A stretch of 64,000 nucleotides of DNA from contig NZ_JPYO01000036.1 in the NCBI RefSeq assembly GCF_000757485.1, positions 1-64,000 of the forward strand, in the 5' to 3' direction. Below, one piece after another: positions 1 through 8,459 of this stretch. This DNA comes from Achromobacter sp. RTa (GTDB taxonomy: Bacteria > Pseudomonadota > Gammaproteobacteria > Burkholderiales > Burkholderiaceae_B). Numbering within the stretch: the first letter of the stretch is position 1; every line of letters starts with the position of its first letter. Under the pieces are notes generated by a model, which saw only the letters and a list, made by a program, of their open reading frames with translations, was not told where the DNA came from and searched no databases. Both the position numbers and the translations under genes were made by a program.

Positions 1-18
1 CGGCACCAGCACCTTCAT
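1..18 (-). CDS. etfB: Start of electron transfer flavoprotein beta subunit (partial)
   Basis: Only the first six codons are inside the window. They read MKVLVP on the minus strand and sit 8 bases after a good ribosome-binding site (AGGAG in the complement of positions 26-30). MKVLVP is the usual start of EtfB in beta-proteobacteria. EtfB with EtfA takes electrons from acyl-CoA dehydrogenases and passes them to the quinone pool, which suits the two acyl-CoA dehydrogenases nearby. Six residues cannot prove identity, so this is a suggestion based on the N-terminus and context. Confidence 0.45.
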
Positions 19-107
19 GCAATAGCTCCTTGCTCAAATGAACCCCAGGCCGCGATGCCGGCAGGGGGATGATTCCTCGACGCCGATACCGGCCGCCAAC
101 TGCGGGC

Positions 108-929
108 TTACGCCTCGCCTTCTTTCGATTCCGCCTGCAGCTCGGCCTGGATATCGCGCAGCGTGTTGGTCAGTATCTCGATCTTCTCTCGGAGAAAACT
201 GCCTGCCAGGCGCTTTCTCAAGGCCGAAATGCTCAATGCTCCGACGGGCAAGCCATGCCGGTCGAAGATCGGCATGGCCAGCGACAGGATTTCCTGCACT
301 TCGAGCACTTCATTGATGAAGTAGCCCTTCTTGCGGGCATGCGCGATGTGCTCCCACATGGTGGCGACATCGAACCTTGGATAGTCGCGCTCCAGCCGCA
401 GCTTGTTTGCCTGGTAGATGCGTTCGATCTCGTCATCCTCGAAGCAACTCAACAAGGCAACCGCGCCGCCGCCTACGTTCAAGGGCCGGTGCCGGCCGAC
501 GTCCGTAACGAAGGCCTTGACCGGGTACGCGCCTTCGGCGCGCGCCGCGCAGACGCCGTCGAAGCCTGACCGTATGGTCAGGAAGACCGTATCGCCCGTC
601 GCTTCGGCCACCCGCTGCAGAAAGGGCAGGCAGACGTCCCGCAGGTCGAACTGCGGCGCCGCCGCCAAGCCCATTTCGTAGACCAGCGACCCCAGGAAGT
701 ACTTCTTGGTCCGGCTGTCCTGGCGGACCAGGCGTTCCGTGACCAGGGCCTGCAAGATCCTGTGCGCGGTCGGGCGCGAGAAATCGGCGGCCTTGTACAG
801 ATCCACCAGCCGCATTCCCGTGCGATTGTTCGTGGTGATCAGCGTCAGCAGCTTCGCGCAGCGATGGATCATCTGCGTGCCGGTGCGTCCCTCATCGATG
901 ACCGCATTATCGTCGAACCCTGCTTCCAT
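108..929 (-). CDS. IclR-family transcriptional regulator (first paralogue)
   Basis: A 273-residue regulator with an N-terminal winged helix (about 20-85, with SRPTAHRILQALVTERLV as the recognition region) and a C-terminal IclR effector domain (TGDTVFLTIRSGFDG, RPLNVGGGAVALL). The ATG at 929 is chosen because AGGAG lies 7 bases upstream; a longer reading from 1007 has no such site. It is clearly paralogous to the IclR protein at 14711-15505, sharing GDTVFLTIRSGFDG and RPLNVGGG. It diverges from the thiolase-like gene across about 120 bp that contains a TAGTCCAC motif. It probably controls the catabolic genes of the first 15 kb, with a small acid or CoA intermediate as ligand. The effector is unknown. 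Confidence 0.9.
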   Translation of the reverse strand: MEAGFDDNAVIDEGRTGTQMIHRCAKLLTLITTNNRTGMRLVDLYKAADFSRPTAHRILQALVTERLVRQDSRTKKYFLGSLVYEMGLAAAPQFDLRDVCLPFLQRVAEATGDTVFLTIRSGFDGVCAARAEGAYPVKAFVTDVGRHRPLNVGGGAVALLSCFEDDEIERIYQANKLRLERDYPRFDVATMWEHIAHARKKGYFINEVLEVQEILSLAMPIFDRHGLPVGALSISALRKRLAGSFLREKIEILTNTLRDIQAELQAESKEGEA

Positions 930-1022
930 TGCACTCTCCTGAATCTCACTTTGTAGACTTTCGCTTGTGGTCAAAACCCGCGAAGCGCCTAGATAATGGC
1001 GGAACAATATCCAGTTTTCAAA

Positions 1023-1033
1023 AAATAGTCCAC
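1023..1033 (+). promoter_or_regulatory. Candidate IclR half-site AAATAGTCCAC
   Basis: The 11-mer AAATAGTCCAC lies 20 bp before the GTG start of the thiolase-like gene, between it and the divergent IclR gene. The identical 11-mer occurs at 15593-15603 before the autotransporter. Its core TAGTCCA forms both arms of a perfect inverted repeat at 14605-14627. Sharing a motif between IclR-linked intergenic regions suggests a common operator; binding is inferred. Confidence 0.45.
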
Positions 1034-1052
1034 ATTGAGGGAGATTGATCAG

Positions 1053-2234
1053 GTGGCAACCGATACCTTGGACACCAGCACATCCGGCATTTCAGCCGTG
1101 GTGGGCATAGGCCACACCGATTGGGTGGAAGACTACAAGCGCGTGCGCAACGGCGAAAAGCCGCATGATTCCTATGGCTACGCGGCCCTGGCATTCAAGC
1201 GGGCGCTGGACGATGCCGGCATTTCGCGCGACGAGGTCGATGGCCTGATCGTCGGCCCCACGACGGCCTATGAGCGCATGGGAGAGATCCTGAACATCGA
1301 TCCCCGCTGGGGCGGGCAGGCGGACGCCGTCCAGGCCGTGTTCCAGGCGGTCATGGCGATCAAGTCGGGCATGGCCGAAGTCGTGGCCCTGGTATACGGC
1401 AACGACCAGCGCTCGGCCGCGGTCCAGTACGGCGGGCCGGAAGCGATGGGCGGCGGGTCTTTCCTGTCGTACGTCTATCACAGCCCCTGGGGCCTGACGT
1501 CGCAGGGTGCGCTGTATGCGCTGATGTTCCAGCGCTACAAGCAACTGCACGGCATCGGCGACAGCGATCTCGGACAGGTTGCCGTGGGCCAGCGCCAATG
1601 GGCCAGCCTGAACCCGAACGCGATCATGCGCAACAAGCCGCTAAGTCTGGACGACTACCTTGCAGCGCCGTACATCGCCGAGCCGCTGCGTATGAACGAC
1701 TACTGCCTCATCAATGACGGCGGTGTCGCGCTCATCATCATGGAAGCGAGCCGAGCACGGCGCCTTGCCAATAACAAGGCGGTGACCATCCACGGCCTGG
1801 GCCGCAGCGACCTCAACCATCACGCCACCAGCCTCGGGCCGCGCCTGATGGACTTCTATCTTCCGGCGCAACGCGGCGCGGCCGAGCAGGTATACGCAGC
1901 GGCGGGCGTGGGTCCCAAGGACATCGATGCCTTGATGGTGTACGACAGCTTCAGTCCTCACATCTTCTTCGCGCTGGAGGGCTTCGGCTTCTGCAATCCC
2001 GGCGAAGCGGCCAGGTTCATCGCCGACAACGGCATCGGCGTGGGCGGCAAGCTGCCCGTCAATACGCATGGCGGCCACATCTCGGAATCGTACATGCAGG
2101 GCTGGAACCACCAGATCGAGGCGGTGCGGCAGGCGCGGGGCAACGAGGGGAAGCGGCAAGTGCCTGACTGCCGCTTCGTGCAGTACGTATCGGACGTCGC
2201 TGGCAAGGCCATGTCCATTATTTATGGACAGTGA
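1053..2234 (+). CDS. Thiolase-family protein without the usual nucleophilic cysteine
   Basis: A 393-residue member of the SCP-x/lipid-transfer thiolase group, marked by an N-terminal VVGIGHTDW, a central MNDYCLINDGGVALI and a C-terminal NTHGGHISESYMQG. The stretch where thiolases carry the acyl-accepting cysteine, around ADAVQAVFQAVMAIKSG, has none, so ordinary thiolytic chemistry is doubtful. The GTG at 1053 is preferred because GAGGGAG lies about 10 bases before it; a TTG at 1035 is in frame but overlaps that site. The next gene encodes a DUF35 OB-fold protein, the usual partner of such thiolases, as in the BbsA/BbsB benzoylsuccinyl-CoA thiolase. It probably acts with that partner on a CoA thioester in a beta-oxidation-like route. 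The substrate is unknown. Confidence 0.85.
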   Translation: MATDTLDTSTSGISAVVGIGHTDWVEDYKRVRNGEKPHDSYGYAALAFKRALDDAGISRDEVDGLIVGPTTAYERMGEILNIDPRWGGQADAVQAVFQAVMAIKSGMAEVVALVYGNDQRSAAVQYGGPEAMGGGSFLSYVYHSPWGLTSQGALYALMFQRYKQLHGIGDSDLGQVAVGQRQWASLNPNAIMRNKPLSLDDYLAAPYIAEPLRMNDYCLINDGGVALIIMEASRARRLANNKAVTIHGLGRSDLNHHATSLGPRLMDFYLPAQRGAAEQVYAAAGVGPKDIDALMVYDSFSPHIFFALEGFGFCNPGEAARFIADNGIGVGGKLPVNTHGGHISESYMQGWNHQIEAVRQARGNEGKRQVPDCRFVQYVSDVAGKAMSIIYGQ

Positions 2235-2248
2235 AGGAGGCCCGCACC

Positions 2249-2641
2249 ATGAAAAAGAATCCCCGCTTGTACTCCCCCTATGACGCGCCCATGTGGGAAA
2301 GCATCGCCGAAGGCCGGATGAAGTTGCAGCGCTGCCCGGAATCCGGCGTATTCCGCTACCCGCCGGGTCCGATGTGTCCCGTCAGCCTCAGCATGGAGTA
2401 TGAATGGACGCCCATCTCGGGCAACGCCAAGATCATCGCCTGGACGGTGTTCCATCGCCAGTACCTGCCGGCCTATCCCGCGCCTCACCTGGTGGTTGCG
2501 GTGCAGCTCGAGGAGGGCCCCATCATGGTGTCGTACATGGACCATGCCGACCTGGACAGGATCAAGCTGGATGCTCCGGTCAAGATGGTCTACGCCGATC
2601 ATCCGGACGGCTACCGCGTGCCGAAATTCACGCTGAACTGA
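2249..2641 (+). CDS. DUF35 OB-fold protein, partner of the thiolase-like protein
   Basis: A 130-residue protein with an N-terminal rubredoxin-like zinc-ribbon region (RCPESGVFRYPPGPMCP, about 21-37) and a C-terminal OB fold (about 50-125, with AWTVFHRQYLP and ISGNAKI). The family normally has four cysteines in two pairs. Here only the first cysteine of each pair remains and the partners are serine, so zinc binding is probably lost or altered. The ATG at 2249 follows AAGGAGG at 2234-2240; the gene starts 14 bases after the thiolase stop, so the two are cotranscribed and likely form a complex. A strong intrinsic terminator follows. Confidence 0.85.
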   Translation: MKKNPRLYSPYDAPMWESIAEGRMKLQRCPESGVFRYPPGPMCPVSLSMEYEWTPISGNAKIIAWTVFHRQYLPAYPAPHLVVAVQLEEGPIMVSYMDHADLDRIKLDAPVKMVYADHPDGYRVPKFTLN

Positions 2642-2658
2642 GGGCGCGCCAAACACAG

Positions 2659-2696
2659 GCCCGCCGCGCGTTTTGAACGCGTGGCGGGCTTTTTTT
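2659..2696 (+). terminator. Rho-independent terminator after the thiolase/OB-fold pair
   Basis: GCCCGCC (2659-2665) pairs with GGCGGGC (2683-2689), extended by a G-U pair and by CGCGTT with AACGCG, leaving a 3-base loop. A run of seven T follows at 2690-2696. It starts 17 bases after the OB-fold stop codon and ends the two-gene plus-strand operon; the convergent dehydrogenase gene ends 40 bases further on. Confidence 0.9.
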
Positions 2697-2735
2697 CGTC
2701 TGGAAGCCCAGGCTCTATTGCATGGCGCCGCGGGA

Positions 2736-3926
2736 TCAGGCCGATTCCAGAAGAATGGCTTGAAGCCGATCCCGGTACAGGCTCAGTTCGCGCTTGCGAT
2801 CGGCATTGAAATTGAACAGAGAAGAGGCCAGCGCCTGTTCGCGATCCTGCGCCGACACGCCTTCCAGCCGGTCGGGCAGGCCCAATTCCCGCGTCAGCGA
2901 TTGCACCGCGTCGATCACGCGTTCGGGCCTGGCGGCATTCGCCGCGGGCAGACCCAACGCCACGCCCATCTGTTCGACGGCATCCGGGCACAGGTCCGCA
3001 AAATGCCGGATCGCGGAAGCCGTCATCAGTACGTGGGTGGCCCCCTGGTCCAGATGGGGGACGCAATTGAACAGGGCCGCGCCCAGGGCATAGACGGCAC
3101 GGGCGATCCAGTGCGCGTCGAAGGGGCGGCCGCCGTCGTCTTCGTCCCGGTTCTGCAGCAGGGCCGCGGCGCACATGTCCAGGCGCGCCTGGACATCGTC
3201 GGGGTCCCGCAGGCGCGGCAAGGCGGCGCGCGACAAGGCATACGCGTGCAGGCGCGAAGCCTGGACCAGCGGATTGGCCTGGCGTACCGCTCCGATATTC
3301 ATCAAGGCGCGCCAGTAGACGCCCAGCCCCGTCGACAACGCCAGGGAGGGCGGCGCGCTGGATAAGGCCTGGGTGTCCCAGAAGATCGCGGCGGGGCGGG
3401 TCTTGGGGTCGAAGAATTCCAGGCGCGGCCCCCCATTGCCGCGCCGCAGCGCGGCGCCGGCCCGGTGCTGGGCCGAGGTCGCGGCGGTCAGCACATTGAA
3501 GATCGGCGGCTTGGGCCGCCGCAGCCGGGGGCTCACGGGCGCGCCATGTTCCGGATACTGCGTGGCGAGCTGCGCGAGGTCTCCTCCTTCGCCCAGCGCC
3601 ATGGCGATAACGCGCGTGCCCTTGAGGACGCTGCCCGCGCCGACGGCGACGAGCAGGTCGGCCTGGCACGCGGCGGCCTGCCGGACGGCCTCTTGCACGT
3701 CTTCCAGCGGAGCGTCCTTGCCCATGCGGGTGTATGCCCCCGCATAGCGATCGCCCAGCAGGTCGCGGATCCTGGCCAGCAGGGGCGTGCGCGTGGCCAC
3801 GGAGTTGCCGCATACGACGAAGGCGCGTTGCGCGCCCAGCCGGGCGGCCTCGCGCGGCAACAGGCTCAGCGCGGCATCTCCCGAGTGAACGCGAACCGCG
3901 GGAGAAATGGAAGAGAATTCCGCCAT
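2736..3926 (-). CDS. Iron-type alcohol dehydrogenase family protein (maleylacetate reductase-like), altered metal site
   Basis: A 396-residue protein with the N-terminal dinucleotide-binding part (RAFVVCGNSVATRT; LLVAVGAGSVLKGTRV in place of the GGGS motif) and the helical C-terminal half of group III alcohol dehydrogenases. The segment that normally reads DAxxHxxE with two metal ligands is TGLGVYWRALMN, so those ligands are missing. A His in FNCVPHLDQGATH remains. It may use its metal differently or have lost activity. It is the last gene of the minus-strand operon, 16 bp after the acyl-CoA dehydrogenase. The ATG at 3926 has GGAGAAGGGG upstream. The family fits well; the reaction is not predicted. 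Confidence 0.75.
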   Translation of the reverse strand: MAEFSSISPAVRVHSGDAALSLLPREAARLGAQRAFVVCGNSVATRTPLLARIRDLLGDRYAGAYTRMGKDAPLEDVQEAVRQAAACQADLLVAVGAGSVLKGTRVIAMALGEGGDLAQLATQYPEHGAPVSPRLRRPKPPIFNVLTAATSAQHRAGAALRRGNGGPRLEFFDPKTRPAAIFWDTQALSSAPPSLALSTGLGVYWRALMNIGAVRQANPLVQASRLHAYALSRAALPRLRDPDDVQARLDMCAAALLQNRDEDDGGRPFDAHWIARAVYALGAALFNCVPHLDQGATHVLMTASAIRHFADLCPDAVEQMGVALGLPAANAARPERVIDAVQSLTRELGLPDRLEGVSAQDREQALASSLFNFNADRKRELSLYRDRLQAILLESA

Positions 3927-3942
3927 GGCCGCCCCTTCTCCA

Positions 3943-5127
3943 TCAAGCCGAGGGAATGCCGTTGCGCAGCAGTTCGCGCGCCACGACCCAGCGGTGCACT
4001 TCGCTCGGACCTTCCACGATGCGCATGACCCGGCACATCCGCGAGATGTATTCCAGCGGCAGTTCCTTCGATACTCCCATGCCGCCGAACAGCTGCATGG
4101 CGCGGTCGACCACCCGGGTAATCATCTCGGTTCCCTGCACCTTCACCATCGATCCATCGAGGCGGACGTCCTTGCCGGAGTCCATCTTCCAGGCCATCTG
4201 GTAGACCATCAGGCGGACCATCTCGATTTCCTGGTAGCTGTCCGAGATCCACCACTGCACGGCCTGCCGGTCGGCCAGCGGCGCGCCGAAAGTCTGGCGC
4301 GTATTGGCCTGCTCGATCATCATGCTCAGGCACCGCGTGGCCAGGCCCAGGCAGCGCGAGGCGATCTCAAGGCGGCGCACGCCCAGGCGCTTGGACAGGG
4401 GCGCGAAACCCGCGCCCACTTCGCCCAGCACCTGGCTGTCGTCCAGCTCGACGTTGTCGAAAACCACCTCGTAGGGGTGATATTCGCCGATCATCGGGAA
4501 CGACGTCGGGATGCTCAGGCCTGGCGTGCCCTTGTCGACCAGGAATGCCGTGAATTTGGCGCGTTTGTCGGCCGCCGCGTCCGTCACGGCCATCACGATC
4601 ATGAAATCGGCCCGGCGCGCGCCGCTGATCCACAACTTGGTGCCGTTGAGCACCCATTTGCCATTCTTGCGCTCGGCGCGCGTCTTGATGGCGGCGGCGT
4701 CGGAGCCCGCGCCGGGTTCCGACAGGGCCAGGCAGCTTTTCTTTTCGCCGCGCGAATACGGAAGCAGGTAACGGTCCACCTGATCGCCCTTGCACAATTC
4801 CTTGAGCATGAACAGATTCGGGCTTTCCGGCGGCAGCACGAACGGCACGATGCTGTTCTTGAGCTGCTCGATCACCAGGCACTTGGTCAGCATGCCCAGG
4901 TCCTGGCCGCCGAATTCCTCCGGCACGTCGATGCCCCAAAGGCCGATGCTGCGCGCCTTTTCCTGCAGCGTGGCTTCCAGCTCGGGCGGAATGAGGGCGG
5001 TGTCGGCAAAGCCGCGCTCGGCTTCGCGGCGGATGATCAATGCTTCGTGGGGAACCAGTTCCTCCTGGACGAAGCGCGCTACGGTATCGCGCACCATGCG
5101 CGACGAATCGGGTAATTCAAAATCCAA
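3943..5127 (-). CDS. Acyl-CoA dehydrogenase (first of two paralogues)
   Basis: A 394-residue flavoprotein of the acyl-CoA dehydrogenase family: N-terminal helical domain (1-130), beta domain with the FAD/substrate motif LALSEPGAGSDAA (about 151-163), and C-terminal helical domain with RQTFGAPLADRQAVQW and the glutamate of VEGPSEVHR as likely catalytic base. It would oxidise an acyl-CoA to the 2-enoyl-CoA and pass electrons to ETF, whose beta subunit seems to begin at the left window edge. It lies 24 bp after the enoyl-CoA hydratase gene, so the two successive beta-oxidation steps are encoded together. It is very similar throughout to the product of 11926-13113. Confidence 0.93.
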   Translation of the reverse strand: MDFELPDSSRMVRDTVARFVQEELVPHEALIIRREAERGFADTALIPPELEATLQEKARSIGLWGIDVPEEFGGQDLGMLTKCLVIEQLKNSIVPFVLPPESPNLFMLKELCKGDQVDRYLLPYSRGEKKSCLALSEPGAGSDAAAIKTRAERKNGKWVLNGTKLWISGARRADFMIVMAVTDAAADKRAKFTAFLVDKGTPGLSIPTSFPMIGEYHPYEVVFDNVELDDSQVLGEVGAGFAPLSKRLGVRRLEIASRCLGLATRCLSMMIEQANTRQTFGAPLADRQAVQWWISDSYQEIEMVRLMVYQMAWKMDSGKDVRLDGSMVKVQGTEMITRVVDRAMQLFGGMGVSKELPLEYISRMCRVMRIVEGPSEVHRWVVARELLRNGIPSA

Positions 5128-5151
5128 TTTCTTCTCCTGGTGTTCTTTGGT

Positions 5152-5928
5152 CTAGCGGCCTTGGTAGACGGGCGGACGCTTCTCCTGGAAGGCGCGCCGT
5201 CCTTCGATGCGGTCTTCCGTGTCGCGCAGCAGGCCAAACACATAGCGTTCGTTGTCCAGCGCGGCCGGCAGGGGCATGTCGGCGCCGCTGGTAACCAGGC
5301 GCTTGATCGACCGCACCGACAAGGGCGCGTTCCGCGCAATGCGCAGCGCGATCTCGCGCGCCGTGGGCAGCAACTCCGCGCGGCTGACCACCTTGCTGAC
5401 CAGGCCGGTGCGCAGGGCTTCGGCCGCATCCACGCGATCTCCGGTCAGCAGCATCAGCATCGCGTTGGATGCGCCGATCGCCCGCGGCAGGCGCTGCGTG
5501 CCGCCGGCGCCCGGGATGCTGCCGATGCGGACTTCGGACAGCGCGAAAATCGCGTTGTCCGAGGCGACGCGGATATCGCAGGCGAGCGCAAGCTCCATGC
5601 CGCCGCCCATCGCATAACCGTTGATGGCGCAGATCAGGGGCTTATCGGTATCCAGGCCTTCCAGCAGATGGTCGGAGTACGCGCGGCCGAACGTCAATTC
5701 GGCGAAGCTCTCCTTGGGAGGCATGGTCTTCTTCAGGTCGGAGCCGGTGCAAAAGGCCTTGTCCCCGGCGCCGGTCAGGATGGCGACTCGGATGTCGTCG
5801 TCCTCCTTGATGCGCTTCCAGGCCGCGTGCAGCTGGTTTCGCATTTCGGGGTCGATGCTGTTCATGGCCTCGGGGCGATTCAGGGTCAGCGTGGCGATAT
5901 GGTCCTGGACGGCAATATCTAGTGCCAT
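5152..5928 (-). CDS. Enoyl-CoA hydratase/isomerase family protein
   Basis: A 258-residue crotonase. It has the oxyanion-hole segments (TGAGDKAFCTGSDLKK about 50-65 and CAINGYAMGGGMELALACD about 99-117) and the helix with VRIGSIPGAGGTQRLPRAIG, which supplies one acidic residue region of the family. It should hydrate or isomerise an enoyl-CoA. It sits between the second CoA-transferase gene (42 bp away) and the acyl-CoA dehydrogenase (24 bp) in the same operon. The length is that of a single-domain crotonase. Substrate specificity cannot be read from the sequence. Confidence 0.92.
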   Translation of the reverse strand: MALDIAVQDHIATLTLNRPEAMNSIDPEMRNQLHAAWKRIKEDDDIRVAILTGAGDKAFCTGSDLKKTMPPKESFAELTFGRAYSDHLLEGLDTDKPLICAINGYAMGGGMELALACDIRVASDNAIFALSEVRIGSIPGAGGTQRLPRAIGASNAMLMLLTGDRVDAAEALRTGLVSKVVSRAELLPTAREIALRIARNAPLSVRSIKRLVTSGADMPLPAALDNERYVFGLLRDTEDRIEGRRAFQEKRPPVYQGR

Positions 5929-5970
5929 GGTCTATCCTCTTTGTGTATACGTTCAAATGGAGGCGCGGCC

Positions 5971-7176
5971 TCAGGCCAGCACGCCTTCCGCGCTCAATTT
6001 CTCGATCGCCGCATCGTCCAGCCCCAGCAGCTCCCGGCAGATTTCGGCTGTGTGCTGGCCCAGCAGCGGGGCGGGGGAAGACGGTTCGGAATACGCGTGC
6101 GAAAAGCGGTAGGGTGGCGAGTTATAGGTGCTGGGCCCCATTTCCGGATGGTTCAGCGTCACCCAGTGGCCGCGGGCGTCCAGTTGCGGGTCGTTCACCA
6201 CGTCGCGGGCGTCGTAGACGGCCCCGGCCGGCACGCCGGCGTCCTGCAAGGCCTGCGTGAGGCCCGACATGTCTTGCGTTGCCGTGCGCTTCGCCACTTC
6301 GGCGTCGATGGCTTCGCGCTGCCGCAGTCTCCCTTGCATGGTGGCCCAATCGGCCTCTGCGGCAAGGCCCAGCACCGACGCCAGCCCTTGCCATTGGGCG
6401 TCGTCACAGACTTCGATGGCGATCCAGCGATCGTCTCCGGCGCAGGGATAGACGCCGCTGGGGGCATGGCCCGGCCTTGCATTGCCGTGGCGGGAGTCGA
6501 TGGCGCCGTTGACCAGGTAGTTCATCAGGGAAGGCCCGATGAAGGCCAAGGTAGGCTCCATCTGCGCCAGGTCTATGAACTGGCCGCGTCCGGTCCGGCG
6601 CTGATGGCGCAGCGCCGCCAGGATGGCGAACGCCGTGTGGCCGGGATTGGGAATGTGGTCGGGATAGTTCGTGCCGGTTCCGGCAGGCTCGCGGTCGGGC
6701 AGGCCCGTCATGTGCTGTAACCCCGTCAGCGCGGCGATCGTCAGGCCGTAGCCCAGATCGGCCTTTTCGGGGCCCTCGGCCCCTTGCATGGACATCGAGG
6801 CATATACGATGCGTTCGGACAGGGACCGGACCACTTCGTAGCCCAATCCCAGCTTGTCCATCACCCCGGGAGTGAAATTGTTCGTCACCAGGTGGGCGTC
6901 GGCGATCAGGCGCCTGGCCATGTCCAGGCCGCGCGGATCCTTGACGTTCAATGTGATGCTGCGCTTGCTGGAATTGCGGTCCGCGAAATAGCCGCTGCGG
7001 TTGACGCCGGGCTTGCCGTCCTTGAACGGCTTCGTCACCCGCAGCGTATCCAGGCGCTGGGAGGATTCGATCTTGATCACGTCCGCGCCCAGGTCGGCCA
7101 GGATCTTGGTCGTATACGAACCCGCGCCTATCCACGAAAAATCGATGACGCGCACACCTGCCAATAATGATCTCAT
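5971..7176 (-). CDS. CaiB/BaiF family III CoA-transferase (second subunit of the pair)
   Basis: A 401-residue family III CoA-transferase with the N-terminal GVRVIDFSWIGAGSYTTKIL, the VIKIES segment, the conserved RGQFIDLAQMEP and an Asp in TNYPDHIPNPGH near the expected catalytic position. The ATG at 7176 overlaps the TGA of the upstream CoA-transferase by four bases (ATGA), indicating translational coupling; an in-frame reading from further upstream would run deep into that gene. Two adjacent, different CaiB proteins suggest a heteromeric transferase such as BbsEF. It would activate the imported acid to its CoA ester using a CoA donor. Confidence 0.9.
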   Translation of the reverse strand: MRSLLAGVRVIDFSWIGAGSYTTKILADLGADVIKIESSQRLDTLRVTKPFKDGKPGVNRSGYFADRNSSKRSITLNVKDPRGLDMARRLIADAHLVTNNFTPGVMDKLGLGYEVVRSLSERIVYASMSMQGAEGPEKADLGYGLTIAALTGLQHMTGLPDREPAGTGTNYPDHIPNPGHTAFAILAALRHQRRTGRGQFIDLAQMEPTLAFIGPSLMNYLVNGAIDSRHGNARPGHAPSGVYPCAGDDRWIAIEVCDDAQWQGLASVLGLAAEADWATMQGRLRQREAIDAEVAKRTATQDMSGLTQALQDAGVPAGAVYDARDVVNDPQLDARGHWVTLNHPEMGPSTYNSPPYRFSHAYSEPSSPAPLLGQHTAEICRELLGLDDAAIEKLSAEGVLA

Positions 7177-8411
7177 TGCACTGCTCCCTGCTGCCGCAGC
7201 GCCTGCTGCTGGTCCTGGGTGAATCCGGCCCAAGCCAGGACCTCCTGGGTATGTTCGCCAAGCTGAGGCGCCCGCTTGCGCAGCGCCCACGGCGTTTCGG
7301 ATAACTTGTAGGGCGCTCCGGGCATGCGCAGCGTGGCGCCATGGGCGTCCGCCACGTCCACGAAGTACCCGCGGTATTCGCGTTGCGGGCTCTGGCAGAT
7401 ATCACGGGTATCGGAGATGGGCGCCAGGGGGATGCGGCGCTCGCGGCCCTTGGCGTGGAGCTCGGATTTCGTCAGCGAGCGCGCGAAGGGCGTGAAGATC
7501 GCGCCAAAGCGCTGCTTGGCCTCGTCCGTGACGAGAAACGCCTGGTCCAGCCAGCAAGGCTCGCGGAATTGTTCCGCGCCGGCCACGCCCTCGGCGATCA
7601 GCCAGTCGGTCGTTACGGCCCAGAACTTATTGCTGCCCACTCCGCCGGCCATCAGGTAGATATAACCATCGCGGCATTCGAAAACGCCGGTTCCCGCCAG
7701 GCGCTGCGTGCCCGCGTTGCGCTTGCGGATGGACCCTTCCAGGTCATAGAACTGGACCGCGTTCTCCATGCCCAGCACCACGCATTCCTGCATGGACACG
7801 TCGACGTGCTGCCCCGTGTTGCTGATCTCGGCGTCATATACCGCGGCCATCGAGGCCACGCCGGCGAAGACGTTGGCCGCGCCCACGGCCTGTTCGCCGC
7901 AAGCCACCATCGGCGCCGTGTCGGGATAGCCTGCCAGGTACATCATGCCGCCCATGCCCATGGCCGTGAGGTCGGTCGCCAGCCAGTGCGAGAACGGCCC
8001 TGACTGGCCGAACGCCGTAATGCTGGTCAGCGTCAGCGATGCATTGAGCTTGCTCAGCTCGGCAAAGCCCAGGCCGCGCCGGGCCATCACGCCAGGCTGT
8101 TCGCTTTCGATGACCAGGGAAGCCTGGCTGGCCAGCTTGCGGAATACTTCCTGGCCGGCTTCGGTATCCAGGTCCAGGGCGATGCTTTCCTTGTTCGTAT
8201 TCTGGTACTGGAAGGTCAAGCTGGAGTCCGGGTCGTTCCGGCTGGCGATCCGAGGCTCGATGTGCCGGGTAGGCGCGCCTCCAGGGGGTTCGACCAGGAT
8301 GACCCGGGCCCCCAGGTCAGCAAACAGCTTGCCGCAGTAATTCCCCAGGGGGCCCGCGACGTCAAGTACGGTGATGCCCGCCAGCGCGGCGGCATTTGGC
8401 GTCGATGTCAT
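7173..8411 (-). CDS. CaiB/BaiF family III CoA-transferase (first subunit of the pair)
   Basis: A 412-residue family III CoA-transferase: N-terminal GITVLDVAGPLGNYCGKLFADLG, VILVEPPGG, and GQHVDVSMQECVVLG in the middle, matching the conserved GQxxDxS region. It is translated immediately before its partner, with a four-base overlap at 7173-7176. The gene follows the Bug receptor by 48 bp, so import, activation and oxidation are encoded in order. It differs enough from the second transferase to be a distinct subunit and not a recent duplicate. The acid substrate and the CoA donor are unknown. Confidence 0.9.
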   Translation of the reverse strand: MTSTPNAAALAGITVLDVAGPLGNYCGKLFADLGARVILVEPPGGAPTRHIEPRIASRNDPDSSLTFQYQNTNKESIALDLDTEAGQEVFRKLASQASLVIESEQPGVMARRGLGFAELSKLNASLTLTSITAFGQSGPFSHWLATDLTAMGMGGMMYLAGYPDTAPMVACGEQAVGAANVFAGVASMAAVYDAEISNTGQHVDVSMQECVVLGMENAVQFYDLEGSIRKRNAGTQRLAGTGVFECRDGYIYLMAGGVGSNKFWAVTTDWLIAEGVAGAEQFREPCWLDQAFLVTDEAKQRFGAIFTPFARSLTKSELHAKGRERRIPLAPISDTRDICQSPQREYRGYFVDVADAHGATLRMPGAPYKLSETPWALRKRAPQLGEHTQEVLAWAGFTQDQQQALRQQGAVQ

Positions 8412-8459
8412 GTGATGTGTCCAGCTATGCGGAGGTCTTGCTTAAAGGCGTGGAAAAAA

